Source: Microbacterium sp. GCS4
GTDB taxonomy: Bacteria; Actinomycetota; Actinomycetes; Actinomycetales; Microbacteriaceae
Direction: 5' to 3'
Assembly: GCF_001262495.1 (NCBI RefSeq)
Contig: NZ_LGYE01000002.1
Coordinates: forward strand, 734,368-798,367
Length of the DNA stretch: 64,000 nucleotides
The translations under genes and the position numbers were made by a program. Shown here in pieces: positions 20,280 through 28,015 of this stretch; the stretch's first letter is position 1, and each line of letters opens with the position of its first letter. The notes under the pieces were generated by a model. It was not told where the DNA came from. It saw only the letters and a list, made by a program, of their open reading frames with translations, and did not search any database.

Positions 20280-20891
20280 CTATTCGGCCGGGTACTTCTC
20301 CGCGCGCAGCGCCCGGGCGAGGTGGGCCGCGTTGCGCGCTGCCGTCGCAGTGGCCGACGCGACCTTCTCCGGGGTCTCGGGGAGATCCTTGTAGTCCACG
20401 GTCTGCATGGCCTCGCCGTTCCAGTACACCGACCCCTGGGCGGCCACCGTGTACCCCACGTCGTTCAGGGACTGGAACAGGATGCCGGCGATGTGATGAG
20501 CGCCGTCCTCGTTCCCCACGATGCCCGCGATCGCGACCTTGTCGAACAGGCTCGGACGTCCCTCGTCGTCGGTCTCGGACAGTTCCGCGTCGAGGCGCTC
20601 CAGCACGCGCTGTGCGACGCTCGAGTGCTGCCCCATCCACGTGGGTGTCACGAGTACGAGGATGTCGGCCTCGAGCACCTTGCGTCGCAGCACCGGCCAC
20701 TCGTCGTCGCCGCCCATGTCGGCCTCCACGCCGGGGCTCAGATGATGGTCGACGGCTCGGACCAGCTCGCCGCTCACACCATGCTGCGCGAGGGCCGTGA
20801 GGATCTGCGAGGAGAGCAGATCGGAGCTCGACACGTCGGGGGAGGGCTTGAGGGTGCAGGAGATGGCGATGGCAGTCGGTTGTGCGCTCAT
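20280..20891 (-). CDS. Flavodoxin-like NAD(P)H reductase family protein
   Basis: A 203-residue protein of the flavodoxin/NADPH-dependent FMN reductase fold. AIAISCTLKPSPDVSSSD stands at the phosphate-binding loop, ADILVLVTPTWMGQHSS at the flavin-ring loop, and AIAGIVGNEDGAHHIAGILF is the third flavin-region loop. Such proteins reduce quinones or free flavin. The ATG at 20891 is used because the Rossmann strand begins shortly after it; the frame is open further upstream. It is convergent with the DUF7882-like gene (22-bp gap). Confidence 0.82.
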   Translation of the reverse strand: MSAQPTAIAISCTLKPSPDVSSSDLLSSQILTALAQHGVSGELVRAVDHHLSPGVEADMGGDDEWPVLRRKVLEADILVLVTPTWMGQHSSVAQRVLERLDAELSETDDEGRPSLFDKVAIAGIVGNEDGAHHIAGILFQSLNDVGYTVAAQGSVYWNGEAMQTVDYKDLPETPEKVASATATAARNAAHLARALRAEKYPAE

Positions 20892-21027
20892 GACGGGCAC
20901 GAAACCACTCCGCAGTCGTGAGTCCAAGGGGGTTCCGCCGGGCGCGCGGCTGCGCTAACCCCTCGGGGGCGAGAGCGGGGCGCGGACGACGGTATCCTGG
21001 ATGACGGCCGCTACGACAGGAGTTCTC

Positions 21028-21231
21028 GTGATCCTCAGCTTCATCTTCTTCATGATCCTCTTCCTCGGAGGCATCTACCTGATGGGTCTCGCTCAGTCGC
21101 TCGAGGACTTCCAGGCGATCGTCTTCACGGGCGGCCTGCTCATCACGATGCTGTCGCTCGCCTTCATGATGCGCCAGGGCGGCACCGCGACCCGCCGCTC
21201 GAACAACTGGTCGGGCAACGCGACCGAGTGA
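21028..21231 (+). CDS. Small membrane protein of unknown function
   Basis: The GTG at 21028 is chosen over the ATG at 21001 because ACAGGAG lies 5 bp before it and TATCCT (20993-20998) would place the transcription start at about 21004, after the ATG. This gives 67 residues with two hydrophobic segments (about 1-20 and 32-51), joined by LAQSLEDFQAIVF, and a polar tail rich in arginine and asparagine. I do not recognise the family. It stands alone between two minus-strand genes. Confidence 0.7.
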   Translation: MILSFIFFMILFLGGIYLMGLAQSLEDFQAIVFTGGLLITMLSLAFMMRQGGTATRRSNNWSGNATE

Positions 21232-21255
21232 TCGCGGCGGCGCGTCCGCAGGGAC

Positions 21256-21858
21256 TCAGGCCCTGACCGCGAGACGCGCCTGCAGATTCGCCTTCACCGC
21301 GGGCCATTCCGGCTCGATGATCGAGTACTCGACGCTGTCGCGCAGCGCGCCGTTGCGATAGCGGCTCATGGCGCGCATCACGCCGTCCTGCTTCGCCCCC
21401 AGCCGCTCGATCGCCGCGCGGGACTGGAAGTTCACCCACTGCGTGGTCAGGCCCACGCGGAACACGCCGAGGTCTTCGAACGCGTGCTGCAGCAGGAGCA
21501 GCTTGGACTCGGCGTTGGTTCCCGTGCCGTGGGCCGACGGCCGGTTCCAGGTGTAGCCGATGTGGAGTCTCGGCACATCGGCGGCGATGTCGTAGTAGGA
21601 CGTGAGCCCGAGTGTGCGCCCCGCGGCGTCGAACGCCGTGAAGGGGATCATCTCGCCCGTCTCGATCAGGCCGATCCGCCGCTCGATCTCCGCGGCGAGG
21701 CCGTCGGGAGAGGGGATCGAGGTGTACCAGGCGCGCTGCCACAGATCGCCCTCGGTCAGCGCCTCGAGCAGTCCGTCGTGGTGCGAGCGCTCGAGCGGAC
21801 GGAGCTCGACCAGGCGGCCGGTGAGAGTGAGCGGTGCGGGGCGGGTGCGGAACGTCAT
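21256..21858 (-). CDS. GNAT family N-acetyltransferase
   Basis: A 200-residue protein of the ribosomal-protein/RimJ-like GNAT type (Acetyltransf_3). LTGRLVELRPLERSHHDGL is the usual beginning. LHIGYTWNRPSAHGTGTNAE holds the acetyl-CoA pyrophosphate loop, and the C-terminal half has VNFQSRAAIERLGAKQDGVM. The frame starts at 21870, but the ATG at 21858 is closer to the first strand; there is no clear ribosome site for either. The acceptor is unknown. Confidence 0.88.
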   Translation of the reverse strand: MTFRTRPAPLTLTGRLVELRPLERSHHDGLLEALTEGDLWQRAWYTSIPSPDGLAAEIERRIGLIETGEMIPFTAFDAAGRTLGLTSYYDIAADVPRLHIGYTWNRPSAHGTGTNAESKLLLLQHAFEDLGVFRVGLTTQWVNFQSRAAIERLGAKQDGVMRAMSRYRNGALRDSVEYSIIEPEWPAVKANLQARLAVRA

Positions 21859-21891
21859 ACCGTCATCCAACCAGCGACGCGCGGGTCTCGG

Positions 21892-22332
21892 TCAGGCCGA
21901 CACGGCCCGATGCGCCCATTGCCCCGCGCCCATCCGCGCATCGACGTAGGTCGTGTCGCCGATCCGGTGCAGGAGCCTCCGGTACGCGAGGACCAGGTCG
22001 ACCGCGACGCCGAGGTCGAACGCCATGCTGGCCGCGTGCGCGCCGCGGAGCTCCTCCGCCTCGGCGTACGCCTCCGGGGTGATGAGCAGGCGGGCGGCCC
22101 ATTCGTCGGCACGCAGCTCCTGCCGCGCGCGGACGGCGGGGTCGGTGGTGGGCTCGTGCCCGAGGACGGCGTGCCCGAGCTCGTGCGCGATGATGCTGCG
22201 CGTGGTGCGTGCGCTCTGACCGGGCGTGACGCGGATCGTGGCCGTCTCCGGTCGGTAGCCCCCGCGCGAGGGACCAGGCTGCTCGATGAGGTGGAGCCCG
22301 TGCGCGTCGATGAGCCGGAGGAGCTGGTCCAT
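21892..22332 (-). CDS. ImmA/IrrE family metallo-endopeptidase
   Basis: A 146-residue predicted zinc protease. SIIAHELGHAVLGHE gives the HExxH zinc motif, followed by RARQELRADEWAARLLI with a further acidic ligand region and helix typical of ImmA/IrrE. ImmA-type proteases are known to cleave XRE repressors in phage-like elements and in stress regulators. The gene directly upstream (23-bp gap) encodes an XRE protein, which is the expected partner. No phage structural or integrase gene is nearby, so it looks like a solitary regulatory pair. Confidence 0.87.
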   Translation of the reverse strand: MDQLLRLIDAHGLHLIEQPGPSRGGYRPETATIRVTPGQSARTTRSIIAHELGHAVLGHEPTTDPAVRARQELRADEWAARLLITPEAYAEAEELRGAHAASMAFDLGVAVDLVLAYRRLLHRIGDTTYVDARMGAGQWAHRAVSA

Positions 22333-22355
22333 GGGGCCTCCCGGGCGGTGAGCGT

Positions 22356-22730
22356 CTAGGGGTAGAGGTCGTCCGTGTCGTCGCCGTGCGGGACGGGCGA
22401 GTCGAAGGCGACCTCGGATCCATCATGGCGTCGGGCGGGGACATCGGCACGGGGCGTCAGCGTCGTCACCGGCGCGAGGTGCAGGTCCTCCGCCCGCAGG
22501 CGCTCCTCGGCGCGACTGAGGACGAGATGGGGCGCGATCCCGAGGATGGTGCTCACGGCGTACACGATCGGGATCGGGATGGCGCGCTTGCCGGTGACGT
22601 AGTTGTCGAGGGCGCTGCGGGCGATGCCCACCTGGCGGGCCATCGCGGCGATGCTGCTCCCCGCTGCGGCGATCTCGCCGCGCAGCTGTCGTCCCACCGC
22701 CGCGTTGAACTGCTCGCCCTGTGTCTTCAC
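22356..22730 (-). CDS. XRE family transcriptional regulator paired with ImmA
   Basis: A 124-residue regulator with the helix-turn-helix in residues about 10-65 (SSIAAMARQVGIARSALDNY, VTGKRAIPIPIVYAVSTILG) and a C-terminal tail of about 60 residues, acidic at the end (PHGDDTDDLYP). The frame also opens at a GTG at 22739, but TATCGT placed 7 bp before the GTG at 22730 favours this start in the leaderless style seen across the window. It is probably the repressor cleaved by the ImmA-like protease encoded next. It is divergent from a second tiny HTH gene. Confidence 0.82.
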   Translation of the reverse strand: MKTQGEQFNAAVGRQLRGEIAAAGSSIAAMARQVGIARSALDNYVTGKRAIPIPIVYAVSTILGIAPHLVLSRAEERLRAEDLHLAPVTTLTPRADVPARRHDGSEVAFDSPVPHGDDTDDLYP

Positions 22731-22824
22731 GCGAGTCACGATAGCACTGCATCAAAGCCAGGATGCCGTCATATTGGTGCACCGAGGGCTTGAGCGCGGT
22801 CGTTCGGAGCGCTACCGTCGTCGG

Positions 22825-23034
22825 GTGACGACAGAAGTGAGACGCCTGGTGGCAGGTGCGATCGACTCCGCCCTCGCAGAGCGAGAGCGGGACGTGCGAT
22901 GGCTGTCGGTTCGATCCGGGATCGAGCTGGGGACCCTCGAGAGCGTGCTCGCCGGCGAGCGCGACGTGACGGTGATCGAGCTCGCGGACATCGCACAGGC
23001 GCTCGGGGTGGCCGTGGCACGGCTCGCGCCGTGA
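22825..23034 (+). CDS. Small helix-turn-helix protein
   Basis: A 69-residue protein consisting almost only of an XRE-like helix-turn-helix: LAERERDVRWLSVRSGIELG, then LESVLAGERDVTVIELADIA. The GTG at 22825 lies exactly 6 bp after TACCGT, so the mRNA is probably leaderless. It is divergent from the XRE gene, with about 95 bp between; the gap contains the short palindrome GGTGCACC. It may be the Cro-like counterpart of the XRE protein; that is inference. Confidence 0.7.
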   Translation: MTTEVRRLVAGAIDSALAERERDVRWLSVRSGIELGTLESVLAGERDVTVIELADIAQALGVAVARLAP

Positions 23035-23071
23035 CACCCTGAGCGCTGCGGTCCGCGCTAGCGTTGACCGC

Positions 23072-24001
23072 ATGAAGACCATCCCCTTCGGATCCACCAC
23101 CGCACCCGCCGTCGTCGCCGGGATGATGCGGATCGACGACAAGGACGACGCTCGCATCCGCGAGCTGTACGACGCCGCGCGTACGTCAGGCATCGACTTC
23201 TTCGACCACGCCGACATCTACGGCGGGCGCATGCACTTCTGCGAGGAGCGCGTCGCCGCAGCGCTCGACCTCACCGCGTCCGAGCGCGACGAGATCGTCA
23301 TCCAGACCAAGTGCGGGATCGTGCCCACGCAGGGCATGTTCGACTTCTCCTACGACCACATCGTGCGGCAGGTCGAGGGCTCGCTCGCCGCGCTGCGCAC
23401 CGACTACATCGACGTGCTCCTCCTGCACCGCCCCGATGCGCTGGTCGAGCCCGAGGAGGTCGCCCGTGCCTTCGACGACCTGGAGGCCGCGGGCAAGGTG
23501 CGAGCCTTCGGCGTCTCGAACCACACGCCGCGGCAGATCGATCTGCTGCGCACCGCCGTGCGGCAGCCGATCGTCGCCAACCAGCTGCAGCTGTCGATCA
23601 CGCACGCCCCGATCGTGGCCCAGCCGGTCGCGGCGAACATGATGGGCGAGGAGCAGAGCGTGGTCCGCGACGGCGGAGGCATCGTCGAGTACTGCCGGAT
23701 CAACCGCATCACGGTGCAGGCCTGGTCGCCGTTCCAGGGCGGGTTCTTCACGGGAGTGTTCCTCGGCAACCCCGAGTACGCGGAGCTCAATACCGTGATC
23801 GACCGCCTCGCCGCGTCCTACGACGTGACACCGATCGCGATCGCCACAGCCTGGATCACACGTCACCCCGCGAACATGCAGGTCGTGCTCGGCACCACCA
23901 CGCCCGAGCGGGTGCGGGATGCCGCGGTCGGCGCCGACCTCGAGCTCAGCCGCGCCGAGTGGTACGAGCTGTTCCGCGCCGCGGGACACCTCCTGCCGTA
24001 G
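23072..24001 (+). CDS. Aldo/keto reductase
   Basis: A 309-residue (beta/alpha)8 NADPH-dependent oxidoreductase. The catalytic tetrad is visible as D and Y in FFDHADIYGG, K in IVIQTKCGIV and H in VLLLHRPDAL. The C-terminal LGTTTPERVRDA binds the cofactor. The closest layout I recall is YdhF-like reductases. The ATG follows TAGCGT by 7 bp. It stands between a small HTH gene and a PLDc_N-type protein gene, both in the same direction. The substrate is unknown. Confidence 0.92.
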   Translation: MKTIPFGSTTAPAVVAGMMRIDDKDDARIRELYDAARTSGIDFFDHADIYGGRMHFCEERVAAALDLTASERDEIVIQTKCGIVPTQGMFDFSYDHIVRQVEGSLAALRTDYIDVLLLHRPDALVEPEEVARAFDDLEAAGKVRAFGVSNHTPRQIDLLRTAVRQPIVANQLQLSITHAPIVAQPVAANMMGEEQSVVRDGGGIVEYCRINRITVQAWSPFQGGFFTGVFLGNPEYAELNTVIDRLAASYDVTPIAIATAWITRHPANMQVVLGTTTPERVRDAAVGADLELSRAEWYELFRAAGHLLP

Positions 24002-24025
24002 CCCGGCGTCGTCTACCCTGAACTC

Positions 24026-24406
24026 ATGCCGTTCCTCTCCATCCTCGTCGTCGCCCTCATGGTGTTCGCGCTCGTCGACATCATCCGGCGCGACGACGCT
24101 CAGGTGCGGTTCCTGCCGAAGCTCGCGTGGATCATCATCGTGATCCTGCTCCCGCTCATCGGCAGCATCCTGTGGTTCACGATCGGTCGCGAGTACTCCG
24201 AGGCGGGGCTGCGCATCCCGCGGATGCGTGCGGCAGCGCCGACGGCCCCGCCGGCGGATCCGCGTCCCGCGCGTCCGGTCGACGCGCGCTCCACCGAGGA
24301 GCAGATCGCCGACCTCGACCGCGAGATCGAGGAATGGCGGCTCCGCGCAGAGCTCGAGAAGCGCCGCCGCGAGGGTGGCGACACGGCGTCGGGCCCCGCG
24401 GCCTGA
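24026..24406 (+). CDS. PLDc N-terminal domain membrane protein
   Basis: A 126-residue protein with two N-terminal membrane segments: residues 1-18, then about 32-50 (LAWIIIVILLPLIGSILWF). This is the PLDNc pattern seen ahead of phospholipase D-like domains and in stand-alone small membrane proteins. The tail has a proline-rich stretch and an acidic-basic helix (EEQIADLDREIEEWRLRAEL) likely to form a coiled coil. There is no catalytic HKD motif. The ATG lies 6 bp after TACCCT (leaderless-like). Confidence 0.85.
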   Translation: MPFLSILVVALMVFALVDIIRRDDAQVRFLPKLAWIIIVILLPLIGSILWFTIGREYSEAGLRIPRMRAAAPTAPPADPRPARPVDARSTEEQIADLDREIEEWRLRAELEKRRREGGDTASGPAA

Positions 24407-24416
24407 CGATCCGGGC

Positions 24417-25406
24417 CTAGTCCGGTCGGTCGTGCGACTCGCGGACGGCGCCCTCGAGCGTCGGGTAGGAGAACGTGAACCCGGCGGCCTCGAGCTTCTC
24501 CGGTAGCACCCAGCGGCTCTTCAGCACGAGCTCCGTCTCGGTGCGGATGCCGATCGCCCCCAGCTCCAGCATCCACCGGGGGAGCGGCGGACCGATGCGT
24601 GCGCCGAGCACCCGCCGCACCGTCGCCATGAACGTGGTGTTGTCGACCGGGTTCGGAGAGGAGGCGTTGACCGGTCCCTCGAGCGACGGGGTGCGCTCCA
24701 GGAGGTCGATCACCCGGGCGACGTCCTCCACGTGGATCCAGCTGAAGCGCTGGCTTCCGCGCCGGGCGGCGAACTCGTGGCCCGTGCCGGCCGCGCGGCG
24801 TGCCCGGCTGATGGGCCACCGGCCGTCGTGCGCTGCGCCCCCGAGACCCAGGCGTGCGAGGCCGCGCAGCGGTCCGAGCACGCCGCCGTGACCGAGCACG
24901 ATCGCGCTGCGCAGGGCGACGCGGCGGGTGGCGGGCAGGTCGTCCGCGAACAGCGCACGCTCCCAGGAGGTGGCGACGTCGACGGAGAACCCGGTGCCGA
25001 TCTCTCCCGTCGACTCCGTCATGGGGCGATCCTCCGCGTGGCGGTAGATCGTCGCTGTGGAGGAGTTCACCCACAGGGCGGGTGGTGCGTCTGCGTGGAG
25101 GATCGCGGTGCGCAGAGACGCCGTCGTCTCCAGACGCGAGCGGAAGATCTCCGCCCTGTTCTCCGGTGTGTACCGGCAATTGACGCTCTTGCCGGCGAGA
25201 CCGATCACGAGCGCGGCTCCGTCGACGGCACTGTCGATAGCCGCCTGGTCTCCCCACGCGATGTCGGCTCCCGAGCGCGAGATCGTGACGACCTCACGCC
25301 CTGCGGCTCGATAGCGCGGCGCGAGATACCTTCCCATGAACCCGGTGGAGCCGCCGATCACGACGCGTCCCGTGTGGGCGTCGACAGGGGAGGAGGGGAT
25401 GCTCAC
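24417..25406 (-). CDS. TIGR01777-type NAD-dependent epimerase/dehydratase family protein
   Basis: A 329-residue extended SDR. VVIGGSTGFMGRYLAPRYRA is the NAD-binding loop, and WVNSSTATIYRHAEDRPMTE has the serine and tyrosine region of the TIGR01777 (YfcH/SulA-like) family. FSWIHVEDVARVID and GPVNASSPNPV follow, with the DUF1731-like C-terminus. The GTG at 25406 overlaps the TGA of the upstream DUF4166 gene, so the pair is translationally coupled. The reaction is not known for this family. Confidence 0.9.
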   Translation of the reverse strand: MSIPSSPVDAHTGRVVIGGSTGFMGRYLAPRYRAAGREVVTISRSGADIAWGDQAAIDSAVDGAALVIGLAGKSVNCRYTPENRAEIFRSRLETTASLRTAILHADAPPALWVNSSTATIYRHAEDRPMTESTGEIGTGFSVDVATSWERALFADDLPATRRVALRSAIVLGHGGVLGPLRGLARLGLGGAAHDGRWPISRARRAAGTGHEFAARRGSQRFSWIHVEDVARVIDLLERTPSLEGPVNASSPNPVDNTTFMATVRRVLGARIGPPLPRWMLELGAIGIRTETELVLKSRWVLPEKLEAAGFTFSYPTLEGAVRESHDRPD

Positions 25407-26011
25407 GGGCGCTCGCTCTCGATCGTGTACTCGAAGAAGCCGGAGTACTCGTAGACGCGGCCCAGGAAGGGCGCGTCTATCGTCATGGAGACATGGTGAC
25501 GCTCGCGCGCCTCGTCCCAGCGCTCGACGAGGCCGATGGTCGGCCGCAGGAAGCGCGGCGCCGCGAGGCGGAGAGGCCCGAGCCGGAGACCCACGCGACG
25601 GATGCTCAGCACGACCGCCCCGTCGCGCACGTCGATGTCGAACGTCGTGACGACGGTGCCGCGCGGGCCGATCTCGTTGCGCAGCACATCCCCGGGGCCG
25701 AGAGCGACGACGTCGGGCATGACCCAGGTGCGGCCGGGCAGGTCGAACCAACGCGTCGCGACCGCGCGGCCGCCCACCGTCCTGTTCTCGATCCGGAACG
25801 GCACCTCGCGTTCCCACCCTGCGAACGCCACGCCGAGGGACTCGGCGATCCGGAACAGCGGGCGCAGCCAGCGGTGGCGGGATCCCGCCGTGGTGAACAC
25901 CCCCGTGCCGACGCCGACGTGCCCCGGCGGTATCGTGCGGAAGTACCAGGCGGTCTTCGGATGCAGCTCCGCGATGCGCGGACCGAGCGCACGCTCGTAC
26001 GGCGAGGTCAT
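25403..26011 (-). CDS. DUF4166 domain protein
   Basis: A 202-residue cytosolic protein. GVGVFTTAGS-like, WERNEVPF-like and RWFDLPGRTWVMPD segments match my recollection of DUF4166, which is often found next to or fused with TIGR01777 epimerases. Here it is the upstream, 4-bp-overlapping partner of such an epimerase. It lies 13 bp downstream of the NYN-LOTUS gene, so the Gfo/Idh-NYN-DUF4166-epimerase genes could be one transcript. The biochemical role is unknown. Confidence 0.78.
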   Translation of the reverse strand: MTSPYERALGPRIAELHPKTAWYFRTIPPGHVGVGTGVFTTAGSRHRWLRPLFRIAESLGVAFAGWEREVPFRIENRTVGGRAVATRWFDLPGRTWVMPDVVALGPGDVLRNEIGPRGTVVTTFDIDVRDGAVVLSIRRVGLRLGPLRLAAPRFLRPTIGLVERWDEARERHHVSMTIDAPFLGRVYEYSGFFEYTIESERP

Positions 26012-26024
26012 AGCGTGTCCGGGC

Positions 26025-26984
26025 TCAGGGTTCGCGCAGCCGGACGAGGCGCTCGTGTCCGGTCTCCTCGAGCTCGGCGATGTCGCCGCGCGACTTGAGG
26101 AAGTCCGAGAAGGACCGGAACCCGAGGGCCTTCTCGCTGAACGACGGATCCATGCGTCGCATGTGCGTCTTGACGGCCGAGCTGTGCAGCCACTCGTCAG
26201 CGTCCGCCTTGTCGTGGCCCAGGCGCAGCGCGCGCTGCAGGAGCTCGGTCGCCTCGTCCTTCTCCTCCACCACCTTCTCCTCCGCCTTCGCGGTGGCGGC
26301 CTTGGCTCGGCCGTTCTTGGCCGGCGGACGCGACTTCGCTTTCGCGGCGGGCTCGACCGTCGTCTCGGCGACGGTCTCAGGGAGCTCCGGGGTCGAGGGC
26401 GGCGCGGACTTCGTCGGGCGGACGACGCCCGGGAGGGAGTCGTAGGCCTCGAACTCGTCGCACGCGGCGGCGAGCGACTTCGCGGTCGACCCGGCGACGC
26501 CGACGCCGATCACGTACCGGCCGAGCCGCTTGCAGCGCTGAGCCAGCGGGACGTAGTCGCTGTCGCCCGCCACGATGACCACGTGCGTGAGATCGGGCAG
26601 GCGGAACATGTCCTCCACGGCATCCACCGCGAGCCGGATGTCCGCGCCGTTCTTGGCGTAGGCCGCGGCGGGGAACAGCTGCACGAGGTCGACCGCGCGC
26701 GCGACCAGCTGCGACCGGTACTCCGCGTTCACGGGAGACGACCAGTCGGCGTAGGCGCGGGTGAGCACGAGCGTTCCGAACGAGGAGGCGTAGTCGATGA
26801 TCGCGCCGACTTCGATCATGGCCCGCGCGAGCCGGTCGGCCACCTCCGGGTCACCCGGGTGCTCGGTGATGCGCTGACGGTCCTTGCCGTACGCGTTGCG
26901 TCCGTGCACCCGGTCGTACCAGGAGATGACGATGTTGTCGAAGTCCAGGTACACCGCCACGCGGGCGTCGGTCGCCTCAGCCAT
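26025..26984 (-). CDS. NYN domain protein with C-terminal OST-HTH/LOTUS domain
   Basis: A 319-residue predicted ribonuclease. Residues 1-170 are a NYN (PIN-like) domain: AVYLDFDNIVISWYD and VIVAGDSDYVPLAQRCKRLG carry the expected acidic residues for metal binding, with NGADIRLAVDAVE between. A low-complexity Ala/Lys/Glu linker covers about 185-235. Residues about 240-315 resemble an OST-HTH/LOTUS fold (SFSEKALGFRSFSDFLKSRG). Known proteins of this architecture (limkain b1/MARF1-like, and bacterial counterparts) act on RNA. Its ATG overlaps the end of the Gfo/Idh gene by 8 bp. Confidence 0.85.
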   Translation of the reverse strand: MAEATDARVAVYLDFDNIVISWYDRVHGRNAYGKDRQRITEHPGDPEVADRLARAMIEVGAIIDYASSFGTLVLTRAYADWSSPVNAEYRSQLVARAVDLVQLFPAAAYAKNGADIRLAVDAVEDMFRLPDLTHVVIVAGDSDYVPLAQRCKRLGRYVIGVGVAGSTAKSLAAACDEFEAYDSLPGVVRPTKSAPPSTPELPETVAETTVEPAAKAKSRPPAKNGRAKAATAKAEEKVVEEKDEATELLQRALRLGHDKADADEWLHSSAVKTHMRRMDPSFSEKALGFRSFSDFLKSRGDIAELEETGHERLVRLREP

Positions 26985-27972
26985 TGCTGGTCCCCTCGCT
27001 CGGGTAGCGCACCCCGATCTGCGCGCGGATCTCGTCGAGCGTGCCCATGATCGCGACGCTCTCGGCGAGCGGGAGGATGTCGCCCTCCAGCAGTCCGTCG
27101 CGCACCAGGCGCTCGGCCGCCCACGCCTGGTACTCCATGCCGCGTCCCGCGACCTCGGAGGCGTACTCCTCTGTGACGGTGCCGTCCGGCAGCACGACCC
27201 GGAACGACGTCGGGGTGTACCAGACGCGGTCGATGTCGATGCGGGCGTCGGTGCCGATGATGCTGGCGACGTCGGGGCCGGCCGCGCGCGACGACGAGAG
27301 GCTCGTGGAGATCGCTCCGCCCTCGTGCGTCATGATGGTCGCGACCTCGGAGTCGGCGCCGGTCTCGATGAGGCGGGCGACGGCCGTGATCGTCTGCGGT
27401 GCTCCGAGCACGTCCCAGATGAAGGAGATCGGGTAGATGCCGAGGTCGAGCAGGGCGCCGCCGCCGAGCTCGAGCGCGTTGAGGCGGTGCTCGGGATCGG
27501 TCGGGAGCTTCTGCGTGTGGTCGGCGCTCACGGCACGGATCTCTCCGAGCGTCCCTTCGGCGATGATCTCGCGGATGCGCACCATGTGCGGCAGGTAGCG
27601 GGTCCACATCGCTTCCATCGCGAGCAGCCCCCGTTCGGTGGCGAGGCGCTGCAGGTCCTCGGCTTCGTCGCGGTTGACCGTGAACGCCTTCTCGACGAGC
27701 ACGTGCTTGCCGGCCTCGAGCGCGAGCTTCGCGTTCTCGTGGTGCAGCGGGTGCGGTGTCGAGACGTAGACGATGTCGACTTCGGGATCGGCGACGAGCG
27801 CCTCGTAGGAGGCGTGGGCGCGGAGGATGTCGAACCGCTGCGCGAATGCGTCCGCCGACTCCTGCGAGCGGGAGCCCACGGCGACGAGGTCGAATCCTGC
27901 TGTGCGCAGATCGGATGCGAAGGTCTCGGCGATGAAGCCGGTGGCGAGGATGCCCCAACGAAGTCCAGTCAT
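26977..27972 (-). CDS. Gfo/Idh/MocA family oxidoreductase
   Basis: A 331-residue NAD(P)-dependent sugar-type dehydrogenase. LRWGILATGFIAETFASDL is the nucleotide-binding loop, DIVYVSTPHPLHHENAKLAL and HVLVEKAFTVNRDEA include the conserved EK(A/P) motif, and GGGALLDLGIYPISF has the catalytic GxxxDxGxY/H-like motif. The ATG at 27972 lies exactly 6 bp after TACGCT (leaderless-like) and is preferred over the frame opening at 27993. The substrate is not determined. Confidence 0.93.
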   Translation of the reverse strand: MTGLRWGILATGFIAETFASDLRTAGFDLVAVGSRSQESADAFAQRFDILRAHASYEALVADPEVDIVYVSTPHPLHHENAKLALEAGKHVLVEKAFTVNRDEAEDLQRLATERGLLAMEAMWTRYLPHMVRIREIIAEGTLGEIRAVSADHTQKLPTDPEHRLNALELGGGALLDLGIYPISFIWDVLGAPQTITAVARLIETGADSEVATIMTHEGGAISTSLSSSRAAGPDVASIIGTDARIDIDRVWYTPTSFRVVLPDGTVTEEYASEVAGRGMEYQAWAAERLVRDGLLEGDILPLAESVAIMGTLDEIRAQIGVRYPSEGTSNG

Positions 27973-28015
27973 GCTCTCAGCGTAGAGGGTCATCGCGCGA
28001 GACCGGATGCCGCGG

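Noticed and set aside
20275..20291. Terminator CCGGCC-TATTC-GGCCGG
   Set aside because: The stem is only 6 bp and overlaps the stop codon of the reductase gene; too weak to call.
21892..22730. Prophage or integrative element
   Set aside because: Only the XRE-ImmA pair is present; there are no integrase, portal, capsid, relaxase or attachment-site repeats nearby.
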